A stretch of DNA of 64,000 bases, taken from Trichobilharzia regenti (lineage: Eukaryota > Platyhelminthes > Trematoda > Strigeidida > Schistosomatidae). A program made the translations under genes and the position numbers. This document shows, piece by piece, positions 45,561 through 59,101 of this stretch. Each line of letters begins with the position of its first letter. The stretch's first letter is position 1. The stretch covers positions 55,061,267 through 55,125,266 of the forward strand of contig OX235270.1 of the NCBI GenBank assembly GCA_944472135.2. Direction: 5' to 3'. The notes under the pieces are model-generated. The model worked only from the letters and a program-made list of their open reading frames with translations. It did no database searches and was not told the origin of the DNA.

Positions 45561-46355
45561 GTCTCTGAGATATTACCAAATGTACAGGGTTTTCGACTAC
45601 ATTTCGCTTCTCGGGCATAGGTGTTGTGGTACCAAAACCAGTCGGGGTATTTTAGTGAATGTGGCTTGGATTTTGACCCACCACGTGTGTTTCGCCATAG
45701 GAGGGAGTTAGGATGACTATAGGAGCAATTGAGGCATATTTGACCTAATTAGCTGCCTGATGGAGCTGCATAACTCTATCACTGCAGCGTCCCTACTCGA
45801 AGTCTGCTCGGCAACTGAGCATATCTGAGCAACTGGCCGTTTAGTTATTTCAAGAATTTTATCAGCAGAGGTAGCTAAGTCGTCTAAAATATACCCTGAA
45901 GTGTCACCCGAACAGCCTGAACTGACTATGTCATTTTGGAAAAGAAAAGTTCTCTGAAAAGTCCTTCATCGAACTGACGTTGATCAATAACTACCCCCAT
46001 TTTTTTAAGCATTCTCACAGCCAACTGATCACCTAACCCCATGTCGTGAAATATTTGTTCGAGGCGCCGCCGATCCGTGAGTACGCTTCTCCTTAGGAGG
46101 GTTGCTTTATGCAACTCATAAAAGTTAATTGCCTCTGGTCTCGACATCTGCACAGTTACACACTTGCTGAATTCAGGCGTTAGGACGTGAACAACTGCAA
46201 GAAACTGTGAAGGTTGATCATTTAACCCCTCGTCTGCTAAAATCAGACTCAGCTATCAGAAACCATGATTCTGCATTATCTGGCCGAAATGGTGTGAGCT
46301 GAATGGTTTCGGTAGTTGGGAGAATACAGATGGCCTTAGGAGTATGATCACTCAT
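45561..46355 (-). pseudogene. Ty3/Gypsy gag remnant, unit 2
   Basis: Copy of 27561-28355. Confidence 0.75.
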
Positions 46356-47344
46356 GACGAAATATAGATGGTTTGAAAATAGTGCAAGAACAAAACTAAA
46401 ACGGGAACGAACTCACCGGATGAAATTCGCGGTAGGGCTCGCCAGTTTAGAGGCTGAGAGTGTCGACGTTCACGGACAGTACGAAGTATACTAACACAAT
46501 ATCTAATACCCACGACTTCTATAGTGTTCGTTTCACATAGACCAAAGGCAAAGCAAAACACCAGAGTTGATCTTCCAAATTACGAGTTATATTTCGGGAC
46601 CGAATCGGAGTGCGGGATGATTGCTTAACTGGCTAGGGATAGTGCACGAACGAATGAACGTGACACGATGGCGTGCCAGATGGCGTGGATGCTTAACTGG
46701 AAGCCTTCAGCTGAACAAGTTGACTTATATAATGAGGGGCAGCATCCAATGTTCAGTGATGAATGCTGTGGCCAATAATTCTAAGGAAATACCTACCGCT
46801 TAAAAACTATATGATAACTTTGTAAAGTTTACTTTTAATGTAACAAGTTGTAGTATATTGCTTTAAGTCTAAATTTTAATCATTCATAAACTTTGCGTGG
46901 GAAATATAAAAGTTTGCGTTATTAGAAGATAAGTAAGTGACAGTAAACACTAGACACCAAAGTTGAATGACTTTGATTTGACCAATCAGAAAGCTCAGCA
47001 TTATATATGGTTGCTAATGGTAATCCTTGTTGAAAATGTATCGTAGATTTGGGTTTTGACTTCTCAGTGGAAATTGCGTTGATAGGGAGGAATAAAACAT
47101 GAATATGTGGAGGGATAATGACTCTACTAAAGTGTTTCCGGGCTATTGATGTTTATGCATTCGGATGCAACCACTTTACACGAGGAAGTCTGCATAAGTT
47201 AGTAAGTCGTACATGATTAGTGATATTTCGACGCTTAACGAAACCAAAGCTCTGCCTTGGTAATATATTGTGTATATGAAACCAGTATCTGCATCAACCG
47301 GAGAAATAGATAATACATTGACTTGATATTTCTATAACCAACTG
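46356..47344 (-). mobile_element. Probable Gypsy leader and LTR region, unit 2
   Basis: Copy of 28356-29344. Confidence 0.35.
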
Positions 47345-47690
47345 TAAATGCCCAGGTCTAACTACACTGGACTTCACACTGTCCTTGGAAGACTTTCAGG
47401 AACTATGCTCAATAACCAACACAAAAAACCAGAACACAAATTGGTGACTCAAGAACCCTTTATTCTCGCACCAACACAGAGCCAACCATTTGGTTATTGT
47501 AAACAAAGTCTAAGAATAAATGTCACAAAAATAAATCACGATAATACCTCTGATATTTTTTCTGTCTTCCAACGAACAGCGAACGATGGAAGCATGACTC
47601 CAGTATCGATGACTTCCGCCAAAATATAGAGTTGAGTTTGAGCAAACAAACATGAATTGATGGTTCAACCTTCAACTACATTACCACTAA
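47345..47690 (-). mobile_element. Diverged BEL/Pao LTR, minus orientation, unit 2
   Basis: Copy of 29345-29690. Confidence 0.65.
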
Positions 47691-47944
47691 CTCTACGAGA
47701 GCCTGGGATTAGCTTTGGCGGCACGGGTTGAAAACGAAACGAAGTCGATTTTCCCGTGCAACCTGGAGGACAACTGTACAATTCAATAGCTATACGGCCT
47801 GGTTCAGACAATGAGTGTATATATATATATAACATTTAACAGTTGAAACATTATTAACTCGTAGACAATCTACGATTTGATATTATATCAAACTTGAAAT
47901 TGCCTGTAAAACTGGCATGCATTTTCATGTAAATTTATGTTTAT

Positions 47945-48328
47945 ATGAGAATACACATTATTATTATAAGCGTTATTTGGAACTTTCTGGAATTTTGGTT
48001 GCGTTCAATGATCCCTGGGTCAAAGAAGAGACAGAGCGTCTCGGAAGCAAACAGGAATGTAAGTCGTGTTGACTTATCTGGCACTTGTAACGATGTGTCT
48101 GATCTTAAGCATGACATGGTTGATGCTACTGTTTCGCCGTCTAGGGATAATAGGAATATCAAACTCCCTAACTATGAACCTCGGTATTTCGACGGAAACC
48201 CAGCTGACTATTTACAGTTTGCAAGGTAGTTTGAAATCATGTTGAGTAGGTTTTTATTAAATGATGAAATGAAGTTGATGTATTTGATGAGGTATTACAC
48301 TGAAGTTGCTTCAAGAGCTATATAGTGC
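47945..48328 (+). pseudogene. BEL/Pao gag N-terminal fragment, unit 2
   Basis: Copy of 29943-30326. A TA run just upstream is two bases longer than in unit 1. Confidence 0.8.
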
Positions 48329-48882
48329 TGTAAGTCCCACAATTCTTCAAAGGGCAGCGCATCAATGAGCAGCCCAATGTGCTCGGTGTGTGATTTTGTA
48401 CATATGTTGATATTGTATATACTGAATTGATATCATCTGTCATCTAGCTGTTGGTAATTCTGTCTGTGTCCGGACGACTTCCACTTGTATCATCAACCTG
48501 AGAAGGAATGTAGGCGTACTGCTGTAAGTCCTACAGTTCTTCAAGGGTAGTTTGTCGTGCCAGAATCCACAACATTTGATGTAGTGATTGTACATATGTT
48601 TGTGTTAAATAATTGTGTGAGTTCCAATTATCGTAATTGTTGGTTAATCTTGTTTGTGTCCGGACATTCCACAACTTACAATCGTCAACGTGAGAAGGGT
48701 CTCAGGCGTACTGGTGTAAGTCCTGCGATTCTTCAAAGGAATTTCATCAAGACATGATCCGCTAGGTTATTTGTACTGTTTGTATATACGTGTGGTGTGT
48801 CATATCAATTTGTGATTTTGGATTCATTGTGTTTACTCGTTGTTTTCGTACCTTGTTTTTATTGCATAATTTTGTTAAATTT
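48329..48882 (+). repeat. ~192-bp tandem repeats, unit 2
   Basis: Copy of 30327-30880. Confidence 0.75.
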
Positions 48883-49471
48883 TTCGTCGTGATTATTTCT
48901 GAAGTTGTTTCGAGTCTTCTACATCCGTGAATGAATTGATTGATGTTAGAGACAACAGTTGGGTCGTATACGCCGGGGAGGCTAGGCTATTGCTGAGAAT
49001 GAAATGCATACGGAGATAATTGTTAGTTGCGGTCCCACACGCCGGGGAGCGAGAGTGTAAACGACTGAGGCTCGCATACGTCACCGTTACTAGAACTAAG
49101 GCAGAATGAGTGACAAGTGATTGCAGTGGTAATTGGTAGTGAGTGAATAAGAGGATGTGCGTAGAGTATCGTGAGGTGCTGCATGGTCACGTTGCATTCT
49201 GCAAGAGTCACTCTAGCAAGTGGTGATTGTGTTGCAAGATGTCAAGAGGATGCCTTTAACTGGAAGGCACAGGTTGTCATTGATGTGTGAGATTGTGCTG
49301 TGAGTATGCTTGTGGTGTGTTGGCTTTTCTGTTTGTTTTCCATTTCAGCTCTGTCCGTGTGACCCAGGTTCTCGCAGCGGCATCCAAGTCAACGTGTATT
49401 GGTCGTGATGGAAAAAGGGATGGACCCCTTTTTCGGTGGGGAGTGTCAATGTAGTTGAAGATTGAACGATT
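48883..49471 (+). mobile_element. BEL/Pao 3' end and LTR start, unit 2
   Basis: Copy of 30881-31475 with 1-base and 5-base losses (near 49182 and 49238). The losses are absent from unit 1 and from the inverted arm. Confidence 0.65.
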
Positions 49472-49540
49472 AAGCATAACCATTAATTTCGAATCCTCAT
49501 CGTGCACGAATCCACATACGTTCGAGTAGCACTCCGGTGA

Positions 49541-49854
49541 GCCACGTCTCGTAAACCGTTAATGCCCAGCTCTTGCTGCACTCGGGCTCACGCTGTTCCC
49601 TGAAGTTTCTCAGAAACGCTTAGTACTAACGGACGCAAAAACCAAAACACCAATTGGCGACTCGATGATTCTTTATTGTAACACCAACATATAAACAATC
49701 TTACAACTAGGGTTTCTGACGGTTTTCTGCTGACTTCTTTCTGAACAGCGACCGATGAGACGATGACTGGTGTATTGATGCCTCCGCGAAAATTGGGGAA
49801 GTTGGGTTTGAGCAAACAACCATGAATTGATCGTTCAATCTTCAACTCCATTGA
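49541..49854 (-). mobile_element. BEL/Pao LTR, minus orientation, unit 2
   Basis: Copy of 31545-31858. Confidence 0.8.
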
Positions 49855-51176
49855 CAATGCTTTTTAACAGAACAAATAATCTATGGATCTGATGGGCTAC
49901 AAAGGTTACTGCCTTCCTAAATAAAGCCTTTTTAAGCAGCCACTGAAGAGTGGGAAGTCTTTGCCTTCTGAAGGTTGGGAGATAGCTGGGGCAGGTATGA
50001 ACATCTTCAGGATGGTTAAAACCTACCTACTCAGTTTCAGAGATCCTCTTTGAAATCTCTGGCGATGAGACTTAAGAATCGTCTAAGATAGGCAGCAAAG
50101 TATGGATTTCCTGGATAATATCCTTAAGAGGGTGACAGCCAGTAGTTAAGAAACTATCGTGACATTCCTAGTGTCGAAACAAACGTAGTCACTGTCATAT
50201 TTGCTTACAGCTATAGAGTCGATCCTTCTGGATGAAGTTTATTTTATGTGAAGAAGTTGTATTCGTACCTGCTTATATAAGTTGATGGTTAGTACATTTT
50301 CTTTATGAGGAGTTAAATTTGAAAGCCGAAGCACGTGAAATATGCAGAAGAAGAGCGTGGGCTTAATAGTGTCTACTGTTTGTCTGATATATGCAGTTAG
50401 GTGTCCTTCTGAAGTAGCAAATTCACACCATATACTTGCATTCAGGCAGTTTGTATGTAAGCTCCGGCATTCACGTAGGTTTTAGTTTTACTTCTTTTTG
50501 GTCACTAATTTGTTTTATGGGAGCCATTCAAACTCACGAGTCTTGGAAATACAGAGCTATCTTACGCATAAGGCTGGTTCTCATATTTCCTCACCATCAT
50601 ATCCTACGAGCAGTAATCACCACCTTTCCACCTCTATAATGTGCAAGGTCCTGGCGAAATGCTTCTTTCTATTTCTATTATTACATGTCACGTAGACAGT
50701 TTTACGTTCATTCGTTGACTCATTTGGATTCATGGCATGAACAACTACTTTCAGAAGACCATCATGTATGTCTCATTTGTTACAGAATTGTGGCGAAAAA
50801 TAATAAAAATGCAAGGAAATTAGACGATCATAGTCTACCTTTTGTATAAAAGTAAGTCCAAATGCAAAAAACTACGTAATGGTGCAGCACTATACACATA
50901 CACATATAGAAACAGTAAGTTATAATATATGGTTCAGGATTATTTACGTACACCCTTATGCAGTCCTCAGAGACACTTTAATACCATCAATTTTCAGGTG
51001 ACTTACTACTGGAATTCTTAAATCACTGAAGTGCTCACAAAACAATGTTATGGGGATATGTGCAAAAATACTTGATTTGAGAAGTAAATAAAAAACTGAA
51101 TGTGAATGGGTGCCTTGGGTTGCGAGAACAATTATAGTGAAAGTAGAGTTAAAGATGGAGTACATAAATTTCGGGG

Positions 51177-53474
51177 TCTAACAATGAGGGTCAGAGGAGT
51201 GCCGTATAAGATCTCTAATTTTTAGTTTGTCTCATACTCCTTCTAACTCGTTGTTGACAAAAAATTTGTTCAGCAGAGATGAGAAGATTTTCGAGGTAGG
51301 ACCATTTCTAATTTCAGTCAGGAGACGGTTCCAAATACAGTGGTATTCCACATTGAGGGAATTGGATCTGTATTTTGCATGACAGCAGGTTACCTTGAAA
51401 GAAGATGTATTTCTGAAATTATATTTCTTAGGTCAACTAAAAGTAAAGTCGCTATGGGGAAAATATATAAGCCCTTTAGTCATCTAAATTTAATTTGCAG
51501 GCTGAACTTCGGTCGTCTGATCCATAAGGGTTCAAGGTCGAATGGTACATCTGTCATAGTAAGAAATGCAAAGATTTTCAACTACTAGTCATTTAGTAAG
51601 CGCCGTTTGCAGACTTTCTTATTTGCACCTGTCGTTTATGGAGGCACTGTGATAGGGGGACAAAATTCAAGTAATGGTCTTATGCATAACCTGCACAGCA
51701 TAACTTTGGACTCATATGTCTTAAAGTTTTGGAATAAAAACCCAGGGAGCCTTTTTACTTTTGATACTTAAAATTAAACATATTCTGTGGAGCTAAATTC
51801 TGGAGCGTATTTCAAACGAGGAATATGAATGTTATGTAGGGAGATGTAAATTTCAGATGAAATGTTTTTGGAGCATAGCGCACTACGTTTTTCAACGTCA
51901 AACCTCATTTTACACCTGTTACACCATAAGTGGACGTCATCAATATCATCCTGAATCCTGTCAAATAGGCGTGACACGTTATTCCTGAGTGAACAATACA
52001 CTATTTGGACGTCATCAGCAGATAGTAAAGGTCTGTCGTGTTTAATAATATCGTAAATGTCATTGAAATATAACGGGAATAACCGTGGACGAAGGACACT
52101 AACTTGTATAAATCCACCTGTTATCCGGACGGGATTGGATGTGTGGAGACCCGATCTGACCATTTACGTTCTATTGCTTAGATAAGAACTTAGCCAGCTT
52201 TACAATGAACACTGGATCCCATAAAACCGGACTTTTAGTATTAACAGTCGATGGCTCACAATGTCAAAATATAGTATATAGTTACTGTGATCGCACCAGA
52301 ATTTTTATGTAAAACGTGATCGAAAAATCGTAAATGGAATGTCGTGCAGGAACGTGACTTCATGTAACCATATTAATAACGACTGATAAGTTTCTTTTGA
52401 GAGAGGAAGTAGAAAACTGCACTTTTCAATCTTCTACAGATCCCTTTAAATAATGGAATTTTGAATTATGTGTCTGTAACTCATGGCGTTGAACGTGAAT
52501 CTGGCTTATAGCTAGGGGTAATGTGCGGAGTTTTCCATGCATATGGATATGTCCCACTGGATGGAGAGTGAGAAAACACTTTAAGAACAATAGAAATCTC
52601 TTCACCACCGTACCTAAAAAAGTTGAGTGGATCGTATCAGGAGCAGTGTTGTTTGAAATTTCAGGGGAAGCGATTGTTTTTCTAATATTACCCAGAGAAA
52701 GGCCAATAATTTCTAAAGCGCTTTGTGAATGTAGGGGGAATGGAGGTTGTGGCTCCGCATTATTATTATAAGTGTAGGAGTGTGAGAAGAAAAGGTTTGG
52801 AAGTTGATAAATTATTTTAGGGTCTCTAGCAATCTCACCGTTTTCCAAAATGAATGTTATAACCTATATATATATCCTATACGAGAGTTTAGCCTTTTGT
52901 AGTAAAACCTGCAGATTGCAGTATGTTTAGAGCTGCCTTCCAGAGCTGCATTTTCTAGTCCGAGTAAAACTGTGCACTTATTTTGTCTTTATTCGAGATA
53001 ATTGTCCTGCAAATTCACAAGACATGAGAAGTCATTTCTTCTGTGGTACTGTCGATGCAGCCTTCGCAGTTCAGCCCTTAAATTTTCAGGAACGAAGCAT
53101 TTTATGTTTCCGCTTGAGTTCTGTTTACATTCAGGAACAAGTTGATAAAAGCATATGAATACTTTTGGAAAAGGCTAGTAGGATAGTGTTTATGTTGTCG
53201 CTAGAGCAGATTAGGTCTCAGTCTAAGATTCATCTGAGGGAGTTAGATACGTCCCACCTAGCTTTTCGGAAGCACACAAACGTTTTGCGCAGGGTAGAAC
53301 GTTTTAGTGAGTGAAGCTTAATATTGAAGGAGCAGATTTTGGTATTAAGGTCACTACGTGGCAATGGTTGGCTTATGTCTATAGTAGATACAACGATGTC
53401 TTTCAAGAAAACTAAGCCCATAACATTGTGATTTCGAACGAGCCTTAAAATACTTTGTGTTCACCCACATAACT
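51177..53474 (-). mobile_element. CR1/Jockey-like LINE fragment, unit 2
   Basis: Copy of 33181-35480, with the same SADD instead of FADD. The 49855-51176 stretch before it is a copy of the unassigned 31859-33180. Confidence 0.7.
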
Positions 53475-53699
53475 CCACTATATATAAGAATTTACCTTAG
53501 CGGGTGGTACCACTGATGGCTTTCCATGATATTTCAGGGATGTAAAAAACACCAATGACTTTAAAAGTGAAGTTTAATTAAGAAGTGTAGTGAAAGACTG
53601 CAGCTATTTCCTTTGGTAGTTCACTGTCGTGGTCATGTGGGCTATAGACGCAACTTATAATAAAATTTGTTGTCCAGTGATGTAGTGTGTCTCCCAGTT

Positions 53700-54394
53700 T
53701 TTTGTTATTATTGCCCCCTTGGGTTCCTAGTGGAACATAGGGCTTCAACTTCACGTCTCCACTTGCTCCTGTCTTCTGCTGTACTTTTCACCTCTATCCG
53801 TGTTAGTCCATACTCTTTCAACTCGTCTTCACACCATCTCCTCCATGTCACCCTTGCACTGACGTCCCACTCGCCGCTTCCCTTTGGGCCTGGTTCCACT
53901 CGAGCAATGGCCTGACGCACCGACCGGCCTCCTTAGCAAGTGTCCAATCCATCTCTACTCTCTCCTGCATATTTGTTGGTTGGCGATTGCTTCTTGCCTG
54001 TTGGTTTGTTCCCATGGTTCCTTGTAGGTGATTCTCTCCGACCCGGCTATCTGATCCTCAGTATAGATCCAGCGAAGACAGTTGTTAATAAAGGTCTGCA
54101 ACAGGCTGTTGGAAATATTCTTTGTGACCCGCCCGCCAAGTTTCTGATCCGTATAGGAGAACTGACTGGCTTGACGTTTGTATTGAAAATCCGACTGAAT
54201 TTTGTTGTTGATGCTGGCTGAGTGACGAGGATTTCCAGATTGGTTTCAGGTTGATGAATGTGTTTCTCGCCTTCCCGATTCTCGCGCGATTTGACGTCCT
54301 CGTCCGTTCCGACTACCTGTAGTTGAGACAATGCTCCCTCCCTAGATAAGTGAATGAAGTAACCTCTTTCAAATCCCCCCGTTGACGGTGATGG
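53700..54394 (-). mobile_element. RTE-like LINE 3' fragment, unit 2
   Basis: Copy of 35706-36400, one base different in the part I compared (54301). Confidence 0.8.
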
Positions 54395-54619
54395 ATTTGA
54401 AAGATTACTAGATTACTGGCATGCTAGTATTCTAGCTGGTCCCAAGACCGGTTTAAAAGGGAGGGTTGGGTAGTGGTGCTAGAAACTCCACCCAAAAAAC
54501 TTAACCAAATTGCTAGAAAAACTTTCAGGAATATATGTATTAAAAATTATGTTTATAAATAAAGTGAAAACTGATACAAGTAAATAAAGACTAATCCATA
54601 ATGGAATTGTCAATCACGT

Positions 54620-54967
54620 CTCAAAAACCGTTAACACCCATCCCTTGCTCCGCCGGGCCTCACGCTGTCCCTCGAAGCCTTTAAGAAACGCTTAGTACTA
54701 ACGGACGCAAATACCAGAACACAAATTGGAAACTCGACAATTCTTTATTCTAAAACCAACATATAACCACCATAATAAACTAAGGTCTGAGAACAAATAT
54801 TACAACAATAAATCACGATATTACTTCTAACAGTTTTTATCTAGGTCTTCTCTGAACAGTGACTGATGAGACGATGACTGTCGTATTGATGCCTCCGCGA
54901 AAATTGGGGAAGTTGATTTTGAGCGAACAACCATGAATTGATCGTTCAATCTTCAACTACATTGACA
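54620..54967 (-). mobile_element. BEL/Pao 3' LTR, minus orientation, unit 2 and right inverted arm
   Basis: Copy of 36626-36973. The last ~25 bases at its right end (54941-54967) already match the left inverted arm. Confidence 0.75.
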
Positions 54968-55670
54968 CTCCCCACCGAAAAAGGGGTCCATCCCTTTTTC
55001 CATCACGACCAATACACGTTGACTTGGATGCCGCTGCGAGAACCTGGGTCACACGGACAGAGCTGAAATGGAAAACAAACAGAAAAGCCAACACACCACA
55101 AGCATACTCACAGCACAATCTCACACATCAATGACAACCTGTGCCTTCCAGTTAAAGGCATCCTCTTGACACATCCTCTTGCAACACAATCACCACTTGC
55201 TAGAGTGACTCTTGCAGAATGCAACGTGACCATGGCAGCACCTCACGATACTCTACGCACATCCTCTTATTCACTCACTACCAATTACCACTGCAATCAC
55301 TTGTCACTCATTCTGCCTTAGTTCTAGTAACGGTGACGTATGCGAGCCTCAGTCGTTTACACTCTCGCTCCCCGGCGTGTGGGACCGCAACTAACAATTA
55401 TCTCCGTATGCATTTCATTCTCAGCAATAGCCTAGCCTCCCCGGCGTATACGACCCAACTGTTGTCTCTAACATCAATCAATTCATTCACGGATGTAGAA
55501 GACTCGAAACAACTTCAGAAATAATCACGACGAAAAATTTAACAAAATTATGCAATAAAAACAAGGTACGAAAACAACGAGTAAACACAATGAATCCAAA
55601 ATCACAAATTGATATGACACACCACACGTATATACAAACAGTACAAATAACCTAGCGGATCATGTCTTGA
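54968..55670 (-). mobile_element. BEL/Pao 3' region, minus orientation, right inverted arm
   Basis: Inverted copy of about 30750-31448, with the GCCGGGGAG motifs seen as CTCCCCGGC at 55370 and 55437. Confidence 0.75.
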
Positions 55671-56097
55671 TGAAATTCCTTTGAAGAATCGCAGGACTTA
55701 CACCAGTACGCCTGAGACCCTTCTCACGTTGACGATTGTAAGTTGTGGAATGTCCGGACACAAACAAGATTAACCAACAATTACGATAATTGGAACTCAC
55801 ACAATTATTTAACACAAACATATGTACAATCACTACATCAAATGTTGTGGATTCTGGCACGACAAACTACCCTTGAAGAACTGTAGGACTTACAGCAGTA
55901 CGCCTACATTCCTTCTCAGGTTGATGATACAAGTGGAAGTCGTCCGGACACAGACAGAATTACCAACAGCTAGATGACAGATGATATCAATTCAGTATAT
56001 ACAATATCAACATATGTACAAAATCACACACCGAGCACATTGGGCTGCTCATTGATGCGCTGCCCTTTGAAGAATTGTGGGACTTACAGCACTATAT
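55671..56097 (-). repeat. ~192-bp tandem repeats, right inverted arm
   Basis: Inverted copy of the modules at 30327-30750. The right edge of the tandem duplication (55753) falls inside this array. Confidence 0.7.
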
Positions 56098-56472
56098 AGC
56101 TCTTGAAGCAACTTCAGTGTAATACCTCATCAAATACATCAACTTCATTTCATCATTTAATAAAAACCTACTCAACATGATTTCAAACTACCTTGCAAAC
56201 TGTAAATAGTCAGCTGGGTTTCCGTCGAAATACCGAGGTTCATAGTTAGGGAGTTTGATATTCCTATTATCCCTAGACGGCGAAACAGTAGCATCAACCA
56301 TGTCATGCTTAAGATCAGACACATCGTTACAAGTGCCAGATAAGTCAACACGACTTACATTCCTGTTTGCTTCCGAGACGCTCTGTCTCTTCTTTGACCC
56401 AGGGATCATTGAACGCAACCAAAATTCCAGAAAGTTCCAAATAACGCTTATAATAATAATGTGTATTCTCAT
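56098..56472 (-). pseudogene. BEL/Pao gag N-terminal fragment, right inverted arm
   Basis: Inverted copy of 29943-30326 encoding the same 94-codon frame (56188-56472), no residue difference. Confidence 0.8.
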
Positions 56473-56734
56473 ATAAACATAAATTTACATGAAAATGCAT
56501 GCCAGTTTTACAGGCAATTTCAAGTTTGATATAATATCAAATCGTAGATTGTCTACGAGTTAATAATGTTTCAACTGTTAAATGTTATATATATATATAC
56601 ACTCATTGTCTGAACCAGGCCGTATAGCTATTGAATTGTACAGTTGTCCTCCAGGTTGCACGGGAAAATCGACTTCGTTTCGTTTTCAACCCGTGCCGCC
56701 AAAGCTAATCCCAGGCTGTCGTAGAGTTAGTGGT

Positions 56735-57075
56735 AATGTAGTTGAAGGTTGAACCATCAATTCATGTTTGTTTGCTCAAACTCAACTCTATATTTTGGCG
56801 GAAGTCATCGATACTGGAGTCATGCTTCCATCGTTCGCTGTTCGTTGGAAGACAGAAAAAATATCAGAGGTATTATCGTGATTTATTTTTGTGACATTTA
56901 TTCTTAGACTTTGTTTACAATAACCAAATGGTTGGCTCTGTGTTGGTGCGAGAATAAAGGGTTCTTGAGTCACCAATTTGTGTTCTGGTTTTTTGTGTTG
57001 GTTATTGAGCATAGTTCCTGAAAGTCTTCCAAGGACAGTGTGAAGTCCAGTGTAGTTAGACCTGGGCATTTACAG
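56735..57075 (+). mobile_element. Diverged BEL/Pao LTR, right inverted arm
   Basis: Inverted copy of 29345-29690, here reading GTAGTTGAAGGTTGAACC from the left. An AATAAA-type signal is at about 56951. Confidence 0.65.
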
Positions 57076-58061
57076 TTGGTTATAGAAATATCAAGTCAAT
57101 GTATTATCTATTTCTCCGGTTGATGCAGATACTGGTTTCATATACACAATATATTACCAAGGCAGAGCTTTGGTTTCGTTAAGCGTCGAAATATCACTAA
57201 TCATGTACGACTTACTAACTTATGCAGACTTCCTCGTGTAAAGTGGTTGCATCCGAATGCATAAACATCAATAGCCCGGAAACACTTTAGTAGAGTCATT
57301 ATCCCTCCACATATTCATGTTTTATTCCTCCCTATCAACGCAATTTCCACTGAGAAGTCAAAACCCAAATCTACGATACATTTTCAACAAGGATTACCAT
57401 TAGCAACCATATATAATGCTGAGCTTTCTGATTGGTCAAATCAAAGTCATTCAACTTTGGTGTCTAGTGTTTACTGTCACTTACTTATCTTCTAATAACG
57501 CAAACTTTTATATTTCCCACGCAAAGTTTATGAATGATTAAAATTTAGACTTAAAGCAATATACTACAACTTGTTACATTAAAAGTAAACTTTACAAAGT
57601 TATCATATAGTTTTTAAGCGGTAGGTATTTCCTTAGAATTATTGGCCACAGCATTCATCACTGAACATTGGATGCTGCCCCTCATTATTTAAGTCAACTT
57701 GTTCAGCTGAAGGCTTCCAGTTAAGCATCCACGCCATCTGGCACGCCATCGTGTCACGTTCATTCGTTCGTGCACTATCCCTAGCCAGTTAAGCAATCAT
57801 CCCGCACTCCGATTCGGTCCCGAAATATAACTCGTAATTTGGAAGATCAACTCTGGTGTTTTGCTTTGCCTTTGGTCTATGTGAAACGAACACTATAGAA
57901 GTCGTGGGTATTAGATATTGTGTTAGTATACTTCGTACTGTCCGTGAACGTCGACACTCTCAGCCTCTAAACTGGCGAGCCCTACCGCGAATTTCATCCG
58001 GTGAGTTCGTTCCCGTTTTAGTTTTGTTCTTGCACTATTTTCAAACCATCTATATTTCGTC
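57076..58061 (+). mobile_element. Probable Gypsy leader and LTR region, right inverted arm
   Basis: Inverted copy of 28356-29344. One visible change makes TATTTAAG at 57685 where the left arm has TATATAAG (read on the same strand). No coding similarity. Confidence 0.4.
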
Positions 58062-58860
58062 ATGAGTGATCATACTCCTAAGGCCATCTGTATTCTCCCA
58101 ACTACCGAAACCATTCAGCTCACACCATTTCGGCCAGATAATGCAGAATCATGGTTTCTGATAGCTGAGTCTGATTTTAGCAGACGAGGGGTTAACTGAT
58201 CAACCTTCACAGTTTCTTGCAGTTGTTCACGTCCTAACGCCTGAATTCAGCAAGTGTGTAACTGTGCAGATGTCGAGACCAGAGGCAATTAACTTTTATG
58301 AGTTGCATAAAGCAACCCTCCTAAGGAGAAGCGTACTCACGGATCGGCGGCGCCTCGAACAAATATTTCACGACATGGGGTTAGGTGATCAGTTGGCTGT
58401 GAGAATGCTTAAAAAAATGGGGGTAGTTATTGATCAACGTCAGTTCGATGAAGGACTTTTCAGAGAACTTTTCTTTTCCAAAATGACATAGTCAGTTCAG
58501 GCTGTTCGGGTGACACTTCAGGGTATATTTTAGACGACTTAGCTACCTCTGCTGATAAAATTCTTGAAATAACTAAACGGCCAGTTGCTCAGATATGCTC
58601 AGTTGCCGAGCAGACTTCGAGTAGGGACGCTGCAGTGATAGAGTTATGCAGCTCCATCAGGCAGCTAATTAGGTCAAATATGCCTCAATTGCTCCTATAG
58701 TCATCCTAACTCCCTCCTATGGCGAAACACACGTGGTGGGTCAAAATCCAAGCCACATTCACTAAAATACCCCGACTGGTTTTGGTACCACAACACCTAT
58801 GCCCGAGAAGCGAAATGTAGTCGAAAACCCTGTACATTTGGTAATATCTCAGAGACTATG
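58062..58860 (+). pseudogene. Ty3/Gypsy gag remnant, right inverted arm
   Basis: It reads from the ATG at 58062 (MSDHTPKAIC), with a stop after about 45 codons, then the DRRRLEQIF…ELFFSKM block at 58264-58491. One base differs next to the first stop compared with the left arm (AACTGATC versus AAATGATC). Confidence 0.75.
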
Positions 58861-59101
58861 GGAAACTATTCTGCTGGCAGGCGTTAGCGTCAACCGCTGC
58901 CGGTTCCAATATAATATATATTTCTTCCTGTTTATGCAGGAACATACCAATTGTACAGGCATGGATAAGTTATTATATAAATTACACAAAATTTGATGTA
59001 TAATGGATTTACAGTTTGGTTGTTCTTTCTGACATCAAAGTCAGTCGGAACAGTCTGCTATAAAGTTTGTTTGTGTAGCACATAAAGAGATATAGAAATA
59101 T

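Larger units (their letters stand above)
37761..55753. repeat. 18-kb tandem duplication, unit 2
   Basis: Second copy of 19741-37760 with the same internal order. It is 27 bases shorter, mainly through a 20-base loss at about 44800. The right edge is the point (TGT at 55751-55753) after which the sequence departs from the unit 1/unit 2 junction. Confidence 0.93.
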
